DNA from: Methylobacterium sp. J-077
GTDB lineage: Bacteria > Pseudomonadota > Alphaproteobacteria > Rhizobiales > Beijerinckiaceae
Direction of reading: 5' to 3'
DNA length: 64,000 nucleotides
NCBI RefSeq assembly: GCF_022829365.1
Contig: NZ_JAKSYJ010000083.1
Location: 50,144 to 114,143 of the forward strand
A model generated the notes under the pieces. It saw only the letters and a program-made list of their open reading frames with translations. It was not told where the DNA came from and searched no databases. Positions 1-8,680 of the stretch are shown here, one piece after another; the stretch's first letter is position 1; each line of letters begins with the position of its first letter. Position numbers and translations under genes: made by a program.

Positions 1-239
1 GGGAGAAAATCGTCCTGCCGCGACGCGAGCGGCAGATCCTCGAATTCCTGGTCCGCAACCGGGGACGGCGGATGACCAAGGAGCAGGTCTTCAACGCGGT
101 CTACGGCGCTTTCACGAGCGATGTGGACGAGAGTGTCGTCGAGGGCCACATCAGCAAGCTTCGCAAGAAGCTCCGGGAAAAGCTGAGCTTCGATCCGATC
201 GAGGTGCGGCGCTATCTCGGATACGCCTTCGTGAGCTGA
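1..239 (+). CDS. ftcR: Flagellar transcriptional regulator FtcR, C-terminal part only
   Basis: The gene runs off the left edge; about 78 C-terminal residues remain, read from base 3 to the TGA at 237-239. They form an OmpR-type winged-helix DNA-binding domain: [13 protein letters not shown], then [17 protein letters not shown], then the recognition-helix stretch [15 protein letters not shown], ending [10 protein letters not shown]. This follows the remembered Brucella/rhizobial FtcR sequence closely ([25 protein letters not shown]). FtcR is an orphan two-component-type regulator that controls flagellar gene transcription. Its place directly upstream of flgB agrees. The receiver-like N-terminal domain is outside the window. 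Confidence 0.85.
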   Translation, partial: EKIVLPRRERQILEFLVRNRGRRMTKEQVFNAVYGAFTSDVDESVVEGHISKLRKKLREKLSFDPIEVRRYLGYAFVS

Positions 240-673
240 TCGCCGAGCCGCGGAGCCGGCAGAACGCGGCCGGTCGCCCCGACGGAGACCTCTATCGGCC
301 CGACGACCGGCCGTGGCGATTCGCGGTCCGTCCTCCAAGGGAAAACCGCACCGCGGGACGACGGAACCGTATCGCGATGGATCCGATCCGGCCGCGAGGC
401 CCGGGATCCGGCGGTCTGCGCGTCTGTCGTCGGGAGGCCGCGCCTGCTCGCAGGTCAGTCATATCGAGCGTCCCACGGGTTCGGCAAGACCGTGGCGTCG
501 CCGGCGGACAGCTCGCCGCAAGCTTCGGACAAGACTGATCGGGCAAACCGCATTCCAGAACATCGTGGCGTTCAATAGCCGATCCGATTCAGAGCGCGCT
601 TGGAAAGACGTTGTTCCAGGTCATTCCAGGACGATATCGATCCACGCCCGACAGATCAGAAAGCCGACAGGTT
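240..673. other. Gene-free stretch between ftcR and flgB
   Basis: About 430 bases with no convincing gene. Open frames here are high-GC artefacts without family features. It probably holds the promoter of the flgB-fliP operon, but I see no clear sigma-54, sigma-28 or sigma-70 match and no ribosome site other than the one for flgB. Confidence 0.5.
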
Positions 674-1054
674 ATGAACCCGATCTTTCTGCTCAATCTC
701 GCCTCGCGGCAGCTGCAGCATCTTTCCACACGCCAAGCCGTCATTTCCGGAAACATCGCGAATGCCAATACACCGGGCTATCGCGCGCGGGATCTGACCC
801 CGTTCGGCGATATGCTGGACAAGACGACGCTCGCGATGGCGGCGACTCACGCTGGCCATTTCGAGATCGACGGTCCCACGGCACGCCCGGCCCGTCCGAC
901 CCAGTCCGACGGCTGGGACGTCGTCCATTCCGGCAATTCGGTGAATCTCGAAGAGCAGATGATGAAGTCGGGCGAGATCAGCCGCGATCAGGCGCTGAAC
1001 ACCGGCATCGTCAAAGCCTTCAACCGCATGCTGGCCATGAGCGTGAAGGCCTGA
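674..1054 (+). CDS. flgB: Flagellar basal-body rod protein FlgB
   Basis: A 126-residue proximal rod subunit of the flagellum, exported by the flagellar type III system and assembled in the periplasm. The start at [15 protein letters not shown] was chosen because the following [22 protein letters not shown] is the conserved N-terminal rod/hook signature (NIANxxTPGY). The C-terminus has the helical region rich in polar residues ending in [19 protein letters not shown], which packs with the N-terminal helix in rod proteins. Length is typical. The upstream in-frame extension to about 611 has no rod features. flgC follows after two bases, so the two are in one operon. Confidence 0.93.
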   Translation: MNPIFLLNLASRQLQHLSTRQAVISGNIANANTPGYRARDLTPFGDMLDKTTLAMAATHAGHFEIDGPTARPARPTQSDGWDVVHSGNSVNLEEQMMKSGEISRDQALNTGIVKAFNRMLAMSVKA

Positions 1055-1056
1055 CC

Positions 1057-1473
1057 ATGATCGATCCGCTCGTCGCATCCTCACGCATCGCGGCCTCGGG
1101 CATGGGGGCGCAGTCCGAGCGCATGCGCGTGGTGGCGGAGAACATCGCCAACGCGCAATCCACGGGCACGACAGCGGGCTCGGACCCCTACGCCCGCAAG
1201 ACCATCACGTTCCGCACCGCCATGGACCGGGCCTCCGGCACCACGGCGGTCGCGGTGCGCCAGATCGGTCAGGACAAGGCGCCGTTCCGGGTCGAGTACG
1301 ATCCCGGGAACCCGGCGGCGGACGCGAACGGGACGGTCAAGCTCCCGAACGTGAACATGCTGATCGAGATGGCCGACATGCGGGAGGCTAATCGCTCCTA
1401 CGAGGCCAATCTCCAGATGATCAAGCAGACCCGCTCGATGGTCTCGAGCATCATCGATCTTCTGAGGCCGTGA
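1057..1473 (+). CDS. flgC: Flagellar basal-body rod protein FlgC
   Basis: A 138-residue proximal rod protein. The start [22 protein letters not shown] lies two bases after the flgB stop and is followed by [13 protein letters not shown], the rod-protein N-terminal motif. The C-terminal [27 protein letters not shown] is the FlgC/FlgG-type C-terminal helix (flg_bbr_C). A much longer open frame extends upstream to about 313, but it overlaps flgB and lacks family features, so it was rejected. The gene ends in TGATG, sharing one base with the fliE start, which suggests translational coupling. Confidence 0.94.
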   Translation: MIDPLVASSRIAASGMGAQSERMRVVAENIANAQSTGTTAGSDPYARKTITFRTAMDRASGTTAVAVRQIGQDKAPFRVEYDPGNPAADANGTVKLPNVNMLIEMADMREANRSYEANLQMIKQTRSMVSSIIDLLRP

Positions 1474-1799
1474 TGATCCAGTCTCTCTCCGCGCTCTCGA
1501 GTCTGTCCGACAAGAATTCGGTCTTCGGCGTCCCACAGCTCGACCTGGCGACGCCCAGCGCCGCCGCGCCCGCAGGAACGGCCTCCAGCTTCGGCGATCT
1601 GCTGGCACAGCTGGCGGGTCACGCCCGGGACTCCGTGAAGGCCGGCGAGGCGGCGGCGATCTCGGGCATTCAGGGCAAGGCGTCGACGCAGTCCGTGGTC
1701 GAGGCGGTGATGTCGGCCGAGCAGAGCCTCCAGACCGCGGTCGCCATCCGGGACAAGGTGGTCGCCGCCTACCAGGAAATCGTCCGCATGGCGATCTGA
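1473..1799 (+). CDS. fliE: Flagellar hook-basal body complex protein FliE
   Basis: A 108-residue protein that joins the MS-ring/export apparatus to the rod. The C-terminal part is the FliE signature: [50 protein letters not shown], where the 'V..AV..AE..LQ...AIRDK...AYQEI..M.I' pattern is characteristic. The ATG at 1473 overlaps the flgC stop by one base; an in-frame GTG at 1470 is an alternative. The N-terminal half is variable, as usual for the family. A 98-base gap separates it from flgG. Confidence 0.92.
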   Translation: MIQSLSALSSLSDKNSVFGVPQLDLATPSAAAPAGTASSFGDLLAQLAGHARDSVKAGEAAAISGIQGKASTQSVVEAVMSAEQSLQTAVAIRDKVVAAYQEIVRMAI

Positions 1800-1897
1800 C
1801 ATCGCAAACAGCGCGGGAGAGGTCGCCCTCTCCCGTCGGTGGCACGCGAACGTCGCCTGACCACAGTCATCGTCATCCCGGGCGGAAGGACATCATC

Positions 1898-2686
1898 ATG
1901 AGAGCGCTTGCCATCGCGGCCACGGGCATGAATGCCCAGCAGCTGAACGTCGAAGTCATCGCCAACAACATCTCGAACCTGAACACGACGGCGTTCAAGG
2001 GCGCGCGGGCGGAATTCAAGGACCTGATCTATCAGGCCGAGCGGCCGGCGGGCGTCCCGATCCAGGCCGGCGAGTCGGCGATCCCCGAGGGCGCGATGCT
2101 CGGCCTCGGCGTCCGCAATTCCGCGATCCGGAACCTGCACCGGCAGGGCCCGCTGGCCAACACGACCAACCCCCTCGATCTCGCGATCAACGGGCGCGGC
2201 TGGTTCCAGGTCACGATGCCCAACGGCGAGATCAACTACACCCGCGCCGGCTCGTTCAACAAGAACGCCGACGGCCGCCTCGTCACCGCGGAGGGCTACA
2301 GCGTCGATCCGGCGATCATCATCCCGCAGAACGCCGTCGACGTGGTGATCAACGAGACCGGCCAAGTGATGGTCAAGCTCGATGCCCAGCCGCTGCCGCA
2401 GACGGTCGGCCAGCTGGCGCTCGCCAACTTCGCCAACGATGCCGGGCTCGAGCCGCTGGGCAACGGCCTGTATCGGGAGACACCGGCCTCCGGCCTGCCC
2501 GTGACCGGCGTCGCCGGCGATCCGGGCTTCGGCAAGATCCAGCAGGGCTATCTCGAGAATTCCAACGTCGATCCGGTCCGGGAGATCACCAACCTGATCT
2601 CCGCCCAGCGGGCGTTCGAGATGAACTCGAAGGTGATCCAGGCCGCCGACGAGATGGCCGGCACCGTCTCGAAGGGCCTGCGCTGA
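1898..2686 (+). CDS. flgG: Flagellar distal rod protein FlgG
   Basis: A 262-residue distal rod subunit of normal length. The N-terminus [46 protein letters not shown] is a textbook FlgG start, including the NNISNxNTxxFK motif. The middle contains the hook/rod D1-type sequence [12 protein letters not shown] and [21 protein letters not shown]. The C-terminus is [36 protein letters not shown], the conserved flg_bbr_C helix. A good Shine-Dalgarno (GGAAGGA at 1882-1888) precedes the ATG. flgA starts four bases after the stop. Confidence 0.96.
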   Translation: MRALAIAATGMNAQQLNVEVIANNISNLNTTAFKGARAEFKDLIYQAERPAGVPIQAGESAIPEGAMLGLGVRNSAIRNLHRQGPLANTTNPLDLAINGRGWFQVTMPNGEINYTRAGSFNKNADGRLVTAEGYSVDPAIIIPQNAVDVVINETGQVMVKLDAQPLPQTVGQLALANFANDAGLEPLGNGLYRETPASGLPVTGVAGDPGFGKIQQGYLENSNVDPVREITNLISAQRAFEMNSKVIQAADEMAGTVSKGLR

Positions 2687-2690
2687 CATC

Positions 2691-3188
2691 ATGACCCGGG
2701 GACATCTCTTCGTGAGACGGGGCGTCGCGCGCACGGCTCGGGGGCTGCGCGCGGCCTGCGCGCTCGGCCTCGTCGCCGTTCCGGCCGCCGCCGCAGACCA
2801 GACGTTCCCGGTGCCGGTGGCGACGATCTACGCGGGCGACGTCATCAAGCCGACGATGCTCCGGGACCAGACCTATCCGGAGAACTTCAAGCCGCGGGTG
2901 CCGGCGGTCGAGACGGCGGCGCGCGCCGTCGGCAAGGTTGCGCGGCGGACCCTCCTGCCCGGGGAGGTGATCCCGTCCGGCGCCCTCGAGGAGGTCAAGC
3001 TCGTGACCCGCGGGGCGCCGACCGTGATCGTGTTCGAGGAGCGCGGCATGGTCATCTCGACCCTGGGCACGGCGCTGGCGAACGCCGCCGTGAACGAGCC
3101 GGTGACGGTGCGGAACACCGCGACCGGCCGCCTGATCCAGGGCGTCGTCCAGCCCGACGGCCGGGTACGCACCGGCGGGCAGCCGTGA
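2691..3188 (+). CDS. flgA: Flagellar P-ring assembly chaperone FlgA
   Basis: A 165-residue periplasmic chaperone needed to assemble the FlgI P-ring around the rod. An N-terminal signal peptide is visible (positively charged start, then LRAACALGLVAVPAAAADQ). The mature part has a SAF domain (VPVATIYAGDVIKPTMLRDQTYP) and the FlgA-type ending NEPVTVRNTATGRLIQGVVQPDGRV. It is shorter than enteric FlgA, as in other alphaproteobacteria. It overlaps the flgI start by one base, and chaperone and client sit together as expected. Confidence 0.92.
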   Translation: MTRGHLFVRRGVARTARGLRAACALGLVAVPAAAADQTFPVPVATIYAGDVIKPTMLRDQTYPENFKPRVPAVETAARAVGKVARRTLLPGEVIPSGALEEVKLVTRGAPTVIVFEERGMVISTLGTALANAAVNEPVTVRNTATGRLIQGVVQPDGRVRTGGQP

Positions 3189-4291
3189 TGCGTCGCCTGC
3201 TTCCCCTGTTCCTGATCGGGCTCGGCCTCTGGTCGGCGCCCGCGACCGCGGCGACGCGGATCAAGGACATCGCGTCGCTCCAGGGCGTCCGCGAGAACCA
3301 GGTCGTCGGCTACGGCCTCGTCACCGGCCTGCAGAGCACCGGCGACACCCTCCGCAATTCGCAGTTCACGGAGCAATCCCTGCAATCGATGCTGGACCGG
3401 CTCGGCATCAACGTGCGCGACCAGCGGATGCGGACCCGCAACGTCGCGGCCGTGATGGTGACGGCCAACCTGCCGGCCTATGTCGAGCCGGGCTCGCGCA
3501 TCGACGTCAGCGTGAACTCGCTCGGCGACGCGACCTCCCTGCGCGGCGGCACCCTGCTGATGACGCCGCTGGCGGGGGGTGACGGGCAGGTCTACGCGGT
3601 GGCGCAGGGCGCGCTCGCCGTCTCCGGCTTCAGCGCCACTGGTCAGGCCGAATCGCTGGTCTCGGGCGTCGCGACGGCCGCCCGGATCCCCAACGGCGCC
3701 CTGGTCGAGCGGGCGGTGGCCGGCACGTTCCGGGATCTGCCCGGCATGTCGCTCGAACTGAAGAACCCGGATTACCGCACCGCCATCCTGATCTGCGACG
3801 CGATCAACGCCTACACGGTGCAGCGCTACGGGCGCCGCGCCGCGAGCCCGCGCGACTATCGCACCGTCGTGCTGACGCGGCCCGGGCATGTCGGTCGGAC
3901 GCGGTTCATGGCCGAGATCGGCGAATTGGCGGTCCAGCCGGATACGCCGGCGCGGGTGGTGATCGACCAGCGCACCGGCACCGTGGTCATCGGCCGGAAC
4001 GTGCAGATCTCCACCGTGGCGGTCACCCACGGCGATCTCACGGTTCGCATCACCGAGACCCCGCAGGTGTCGCAGCCGGCCCCGTTCTCCGACGGGCAGA
4101 CCGCGATCGTCCCCCGGACCGACATCAACGCCGCCGAGCAGACCGCCCGCCTGGCCGTCGTCTCGGGGCCCGACCTGCAGAGCCTGGTCCGCGGCCTGAA
4201 CAATGTCGGCATGAAGCCGACCGACGTGATCTCGATCCTGCAAGCGGTGAAGACGGCGGGCGCCTTGCAGGCGGAGCTGGTGGTTCAATGA
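3188..4291 (+). CDS. flgI: Flagellar P-ring protein FlgI
   Basis: A 367-residue periplasmic P-ring subunit. It starts with a signal peptide (MRRLLPLFLIGLGLWSAPATAATR), then RIKDIASLQGVRENQVVGYGLVTGLQSTGD, the invariant FlgI opening. Further signatures are SMLDRLGI, VAAVMVTANLPAY, SLGDATSLRGGTLLMTPLAGGDGQVYAVAQG and the C-terminal NNVGMKPTDVISILQAVKTAGALQAELVV. ATG at 3188 was preferred over the adjacent in-frame GTG at 3185. The stop overlaps the motE start (ATGA). Confidence 0.96.
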   Translation: MRRLLPLFLIGLGLWSAPATAATRIKDIASLQGVRENQVVGYGLVTGLQSTGDTLRNSQFTEQSLQSMLDRLGINVRDQRMRTRNVAAVMVTANLPAYVEPGSRIDVSVNSLGDATSLRGGTLLMTPLAGGDGQVYAVAQGALAVSGFSATGQAESLVSGVATAARIPNGALVERAVAGTFRDLPGMSLELKNPDYRTAILICDAINAYTVQRYGRRAASPRDYRTVVLTRPGHVGRTRFMAEIGELAVQPDTPARVVIDQRTGTVVIGRNVQISTVAVTHGDLTVRITETPQVSQPAPFSDGQTAIVPRTDINAAEQTARLAVVSGPDLQSLVRGLNNVGMKPTDVISILQAVKTAGALQAELVVQ

Positions 4292-4923
4292 TCGCCCCGA
4301 CCCGCGAGCGGCGCACCGGGCGGCGCAGCCTGCACGGCTGGGGCGCTCGCGTCCTGGTGGCGGCCGCGATCCTGCCCGCCGCCCAGGCCGCTGCCCAGCA
4401 GAAGCCGGGCGAGCCGGCCAAGGGCGAGGAGACCCGCGCCCCGCAAGCGCAAGCCCAACAATATTGCAGCAGCATCGCCAACGCCGCCGCCGATGCCCGG
4501 TTCACTTGGCAGAAGGAGACGCTCACGGCGCTCGCCAAGGATATCGAGGGGCGAATCGGTCAGCTCGAGGCGAAGCGCGCCGAGTACGAGGAATGGCTGA
4601 AGCGCCGGCAGATGTTCCTCGCCAAGGCGGACGAGAGCGTCACGGCGATCTACGCCAAGATGAAGCCCGAGGCGGCCTCGCAGCAGCTGACCGCCATGGA
4701 CAGCGAGGCGGCCGCAGCCATTCTGACGCGGCTCGATCCGCGCGCCGCCAGCGCGATCATGAACGAGATGGAGCCCGGCCGGGCGGCGTGGCTGGCCAAC
4801 GTCATCACCAACACCCCGAAGAAAGCGGTGCCGCCCCGGTCCGAGCCGCCCCCGAGCCCCCCGCCCGAGCCTCGCTCGGACGAGGGAAACCGCCAACCGC
4901 AGAACAGTGAGAAATCAGGATGA
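4288..4923 (+). CDS. motE: MotE family motility protein
   Basis: A 211-residue secreted protein between flgI and flgH, the position of motE in rhizobial flagellar operons. It has a signal sequence (ARVLVAAAILPAAQAAAQ), a Pro/Ala linker, a coiled-coil region of about residues 70-115 (KETLTALAKDIEGRIGQLEAKRAEYEEW) and an MgtE-N-like segment of about 120-175 (MKPEAASQQLTAMDSEAAAAILTRLDPRAASAIMNEM). The C-terminus is Pro-rich. In Sinorhizobium, MotE is a periplasmic partner that stabilises or folds MotC, and motC is also present here at 12200. Function is inferred from family and synteny. The stop overlaps flgH by ATGA. Confidence 0.85.
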   Translation: MIAPTRERRTGRRSLHGWGARVLVAAAILPAAQAAAQQKPGEPAKGEETRAPQAQAQQYCSSIANAAADARFTWQKETLTALAKDIEGRIGQLEAKRAEYEEWLKRRQMFLAKADESVTAIYAKMKPEAASQQLTAMDSEAAAAILTRLDPRAASAIMNEMEPGRAAWLANVITNTPKKAVPPRSEPPPSPPPEPRSDEGNRQPQNSEKSG

Positions 4924-5618
4924 AGCGGCTGGCTGCCATCGCGGCGCTTGTGACCCTCGGAGCCTGCTCGACCCCCGTCCAGGAGATCGGCCGCGCTCCG
5001 GCCATGAGCCCGGTCGGGCTCGGGATCAATGCGAATCACGACGCGGTGCCGCCGCTGTTCACCGCGACCCAGCGGGCGGGATACCATTCGACCTGGGCGC
5101 AGCAGAGCGCCGACCTGTTCCAGGATCCGCGCGCCAAGAATGTCGGCGACGTGCTGACCGTGCTGATCGAGATGAACGACAAGGCCCAGTTCGACAACGC
5201 CACCGACCGGTCCCGCGATTCGCGGTCCAAGATGAGCCTCGACGTCGAGCTCGACCTGTTCGGCCTCGGCACGCAATCGAAGAACAACTACGAGGTCAAC
5301 GGCAATTCCTCGACCAAGGGGCAGGGCTCGATCGACCGCAAGGAGCAGCTTCGCCTCTCCGTCGCCGCCATCGTGACCAACGTGTTCCCCAACGGCAACA
5401 TGATGATCAGCGGTTCCCAGGAGGTGCGGGTCAATTACGAGATCCGCGTGCTGAACATCGCCGGCATCGTCCGGCCGCGGGACATCTCGCGCAAGAACAC
5501 CATCGACTACGACAAGATCGCTGAGGCGCGGGTCTCCTATGGCGGCCGGGGGCGCCTGATGGAGGTGCAGCAGCCCGGCGCGGTCCAGCAGGTCTACGAC
5601 CTGGTCGCGCCGTTCTGA
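4920..5618 (+). CDS. flgH: Flagellar L-ring lipoprotein FlgH
   Basis: A 232-residue outer-membrane L-ring subunit. The N-terminus MKRLAAIAALVTLGACSTP has a lipobox (LGAC), so it should be lipidated at Cys16. FlgH signatures follow: SADLFQDPRAKNVGDVLTVLIEMNDKAQFDNATDRSR, and the C-terminal EVRVNYEIRVLNIAGIVRPRDISRKNTIDYDKIAEARVSYGGRG ending VYDLVAPF. Length and order are normal. It shares ATGA with the motE stop, and fliL follows after 22 bases. Confidence 0.96.
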   Translation: MKRLAAIAALVTLGACSTPVQEIGRAPAMSPVGLGINANHDAVPPLFTATQRAGYHSTWAQQSADLFQDPRAKNVGDVLTVLIEMNDKAQFDNATDRSRDSRSKMSLDVELDLFGLGTQSKNNYEVNGNSSTKGQGSIDRKEQLRLSVAAIVTNVFPNGNMMISGSQEVRVNYEIRVLNIAGIVRPRDISRKNTIDYDKIAEARVSYGGRGRLMEVQQPGAVQQVYDLVAPF

Positions 5619-5640
5619 CCCGACAGCGGAAACCCGAATC

Positions 5641-6123
5641 ATGGCGTCAGATGCCGCGTCACCGCGCTCCAAGCTCCGCTGGCTGCTCCTGCTCGCCATA
5701 CTCACGGTCCTGGCGGTCGGCGTCGGGGGCGCGGGCGGCCTGTTCATGATCTCCACCGTCGAGAAGGCCGTGAACGAGAGAAATAAACTCGAGGAGGAGC
5801 AGGTCCAGAAGGTCGTCGCCTACGATGCGAGCTTCAGCCTGACGAGTATCGGCACGGTGGTGACCAACCTCGCCAGCCCCAGCGATGTCTGGATCCGGCT
5901 CGAAGCCTCGATCGTCGTCAAGACCGGGACATTCTCCAATCCTCAAGCCGTCGCGGCCGAGATCCGCCAGGACCTCCTCGGCTATCTGCACACTTTGTCG
6001 CTCGCGCAGATCGAAGGGCCGAGCGGCCTCGTCCATCTGCGCGAGGATCTGGCCGAGCGGGTCCAGCAGCGATCCAAGAGCCAGGTCCGCGACTTCTTCA
6101 TCGAGACGCTCGTCGTCCAGTAA
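5641..6123 (+). CDS. fliL: Flagellar basal body-associated protein FliL
   Basis: A 160-residue single-pass inner-membrane protein associated with the stator and basal body. The transmembrane segment is at about residues 12-36 (LRWLLLLAILTVLAVGVGGAGGLFMI). The periplasmic FliL domain reads YDASFSLTSIGTVVTNLASPSDVWIRLEASIVV and ends with VQQRSKSQVRDFFIETLVVQ, a FliL-type C-terminus. It lies between flgH and fliP, as in other alphaproteobacterial clusters. Confidence 0.92.
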   Translation: MASDAASPRSKLRWLLLLAILTVLAVGVGGAGGLFMISTVEKAVNERNKLEEEQVQKVVAYDASFSLTSIGTVVTNLASPSDVWIRLEASIVVKTGTFSNPQAVAAEIRQDLLGYLHTLSLAQIEGPSGLVHLREDLAERVQQRSKSQVRDFFIETLVVQ

Positions 6124-6160
6124 AACATCCCTTTCCGGCCGTATCGCGGATGCGCGTCCG

Positions 6161-6922
6161 ATGAACATCAGGATCGGTCACGCCATGCTGCGCCGCGTCT
6201 TTCTGGCGGGCTCGTTGATTCTCGTCGCCACGGCCGCGAGCGCCCAATCGTTCAGCCTCGATCAGGTCCTGCCGCCCGGGAACGGCTCGATGAGCGGGCG
6301 GATGATCCAGCTCATCGCCCTCCTGACCGTCCTCTCGGTCGCGCCGGGCCTGCTGGTCATGATGACCAGCTTCACGCGATTCGTCGTGGCGCTCTCGTTC
6401 CTGCGGTCCGGGCTCGGCCTGCAGGGCGCGCCGGCCAACATGGTGCTGATCAGCCTCTCGCTGTTCATGACCTTCTACGTGATGGGCCCGACCTTCGACC
6501 GCGCCTGGCAGGACGGCATCCGCCCGCTCACCGAGAACCGGATCTCGGAAGAAGAGGCCTTCGCCAAGGTGACCGATCCGTTCCGGGACTTCATGCTGAC
6601 CCATGTCCGCCCGAAGGATCTCGACACCTTCGCGGAGATCGCGGTGGCCGCCTACCCGAAGGCCCAGGCCGGCAGCCGGACCGATCTCCGGGTGCTGATC
6701 CCGGCCTTCATGATCTCCGAGCTGCGCCGCGGATTCGAGATCGGCTTCCTGATCGCGCTCCCGTTCCTCGTCATCGACATGGTGGTGGCGGTGCTGGTCA
6801 TGGCGATGGGCATGATGATGATGCCCCCGACGGTGATCTCACTCCCGTTCAAGGTGTTGTTTTTTGTATTGATCGATGGCTGGAACATGCTCATCAGCGG
6901 ACTTGTACGGTCGTATTTTTGA
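6161..6922 (+). CDS. fliP: Flagellar type III export gate protein FliP
   Basis: A 253-residue polytopic membrane protein of the flagellar export gate. A cleavable signal peptide (MLRRVFLAGSLILVATAASAQ) precedes the conserved core: IQLIALLTVLSVAPGLLVMMTSFTRFVVALSFLRSGLGLQGAPANMVLISLSLFMTFYVMGP, and later VLIPAFMISELRRGFEIGFLIALPFLVIDMVVAVLVMAMGMMMMPP and FKVLFFVLIDGWNMLISGL. These are unmistakable FliP motifs. The start is uncertain: ATG at 6161 is used here; ATG at 6185 (MLRRVF) with AGGA about 12 bases upstream is an equally good alternative. Confidence 0.95.
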   Translation: MNIRIGHAMLRRVFLAGSLILVATAASAQSFSLDQVLPPGNGSMSGRMIQLIALLTVLSVAPGLLVMMTSFTRFVVALSFLRSGLGLQGAPANMVLISLSLFMTFYVMGPTFDRAWQDGIRPLTENRISEEEAFAKVTDPFRDFMLTHVRPKDLDTFAEIAVAAYPKAQAGSRTDLRVLIPAFMISELRRGFEIGFLIALPFLVIDMVVAVLVMAMGMMMMPPTVISLPFKVLFFVLIDGWNMLISGLVRSYF

Positions 6923-7203
6923 AGTTTCAAACAAAGTCTTTCATGAAACACGCTGCAAGGACCAAAATTTTCACAAGGCGCAGCGCCTGCTATTGACTTG
7001 CTGTTGAAAGTTCTTCATCTGAGGCCTGCCAACGCGTGGTTGATCGGTCCGATAAGAGCGACCGGATCAGACCAACGGTTGAGAGATCGATAGCGGGTTG
7101 ACTGCGTGCTCGGCACGCCGGGTCAAAGGCATGATGCCGCCCTGCTATGCCGGTGAAAATCCGACATGTCCCCTGAACGTCTTCTCTTTGAAGGGACATC
7201 CTC

Positions 7204-8508
7204 ATGTCGAGCCTGTTGACCAACACCGCCGCGATGACGGCGCTGACCACCCTCAAGACCACGAACCAGGATCTGGAGAAGTCGAGCAACCGGGTCGCCA
7301 CGGGCCAGAAGGTGGCCGTCGCCGCCGACAACGCCGCCTATTGGTCGATCGCCACCACCATCCGCGCCGACAACGGCTCGCTCGGCGCCGTCAAGGACGC
7401 CATCGGCCTCGGCCTCGCCACGGTGAACGGTGCCGTGAACGGTCTGGAAGCGGTCAAGAACACCTTCCTGGATCTCAAGAACAAGCTGACGGCGGCGCTC
7501 AACCCGAACGTCGATCGCGCCAAGATCCAGTCGGAAATCAGCGCCCGCATGACGGATCTGCGGACCTACGCCAGCACCGCGACCACGAACGGCGAGGCGT
7601 GGCTGGCGGTCGATTCTGCTTCCGGCAACTACACGGCCGACCGCAAGATCGTGTCGTCCTTCACCCGTACGCAGGGCCAGATCGCGGTCGGCACCGTCAC
7701 GGTCGACGTGGACGATACGAAGCTCTACGACGCCCAGACTGCGGCACTTGGCGCGAGCGGTGCTGCGACCACGCCGGGCTTTAAGGGCGCGGTGAAGGGC
7801 ACGGACGCGACTGGCGCCAAGGGTGGCACGGGTTCCCAGATTGAAAAATACGAAACCGCCAAGAAGGCCTGGGCGGACGCTCAAACCACCTACACCGCCA
7901 GCGACAAGGGATCCACCGCCGTCAGTAACTACAACAATGCGAACGCGACGTGGCAGCAGGCCCAGAACGATCTCGCAGCCGACGCCAAGAAACAGAATGC
8001 CATCGTGGAAGGCACTGCGACGGGTGCGACGGGTGACACGGGTGCGACGGGTGCGACTGGTGCGACTGGTGCGACTGGTGCGACGAGCCGTGGCTCTGAC
8101 GGAAGCGGCGGCATTCTCGACAAACAATACGCCGTCTTCGGTAAGAACGAGTACGGCTACGACGTCGCGTATACGCTCAGCGTCGACACGATTGACATCA
8201 CTTCGATCCAGAACAGCGACCTGTCGATGCTGCACGCTTACGTCAACATGGCCGACAAGGTCCTGACCAACATCACGAACGTCGCGACGAAGCTCGGCGC
8301 GGTGCAGAGCCAGATCCAGTCGCAGTCGAACTACGTCGACACGCTGATCAAGAACAACGACAAGAGCATCGGCATCCTGGTGGACGCCGATATGGAAGAA
8401 GAGTCGACCAAGCTGAAGGCCCTCCAGGTCCAGCAGCAGCTCGGTATCCAGTCGCTTACGATCGCCAACACCACCACCCAGCAGATCCTGAGCCTGTTCC
8501 GCAGCTAA
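7204..8508 (+). CDS. Flagellin with a collagen-like repeat in the variable domain
   Basis: A 434-residue flagellar filament subunit. The N-terminal D0/D1 region is clear (MSSLLTNTAAMTALTTLKTTNQDLEKSSNRVATGQKV, then VKDAIGLGLATVNGAVNGLEAVKN), as is the C-terminal D1/D0 region (YVDTLIKNNDKSIGILVDADMEEESTKLKALQVQQQLGIQSLTIANTTTQQILSLFRS). The middle, about residues 165-310, is variable. It holds seven consecutive G-x-T triplets at residues 274-294, followed by a Gly/Ser stretch. A strong ribosome site (AAGGGA) precedes the ATG. The 281-base leader upstream probably carries its own promoter, and a terminator follows the stop, so it is probably transcribed alone. Confidence 0.95.
   Translation: MSSLLTNTAAMTALTTLKTTNQDLEKSSNRVATGQKVAVAADNAAYWSIATTIRADNGSLGAVKDAIGLGLATVNGAVNGLEAVKNTFLDLKNKLTAALNPNVDRAKIQSEISARMTDLRTYASTATTNGEAWLAVDSASGNYTADRKIVSSFTRTQGQIAVGTVTVDVDDTKLYDAQTAALGASGAATTPGFKGAVKGTDATGAKGGTGSQIEKYETAKKAWADAQTTYTASDKGSTAVSNYNNANATWQQAQNDLAADAKKQNAIVEGTATGATGDTGATGATGATGATGATSRGSDGSGGILDKQYAVFGKNEYGYDVAYTLSVDTIDITSIQNSDLSMLHAYVNMADKVLTNITNVATKLGAVQSQIQSQSNYVDTLIKNNDKSIGILVDADMEEESTKLKALQVQQQLGIQSLTIANTTTQQILSLFRS
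8023..8085 (+). repeat. 9-base tandem repeat, seven units, inside the flagellin gene
   Basis: Seven units of the form GGTGCGAC(G/T), one varied to GGTGACACG. They encode Gly-Ala-Thr six times and Gly-Asp-Thr once. The unit is a multiple of three, so copy-number change would keep the reading frame. Confidence 0.95.
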
Positions 8509-8555
8509 GTTCCGGGTCCCTGACCCTCATCAGCATCGTCCCTTCGGGGTGATGC

Positions 8556-8591
8556 GGGCCGCGCGTCTTCGGGTGCGCGGCCCTTCTCTTT
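8556..8591 (+). terminator. Rho-independent terminator after flagellin
   Basis: A perfect 9-base stem (GGGCCGCGC at 8556-8564 with GCGCGGCCC at 8575-8583) is extended by inner pairs that close a C(TTCG)G tetraloop, and is followed by a T-rich tail (TTCTCTTT). It lies 48 bases past the flagellin stop. Confidence 0.85.
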
Positions 8592-8680
8592 GAGGCGGGC
8601 CGCCGCCGGGCACCACCCCCACGCAAGATTGATCCGGCACGCTGGCGCCGAGCCACTGCGGTGGAAGCTGAGCCTTGCCG

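Noticed and set aside
313..1056. N-terminal extension of flgC
   Set aside because: The extension overlaps flgB and has no rod-protein features; the FlgC family starts at MIDPLVASS.
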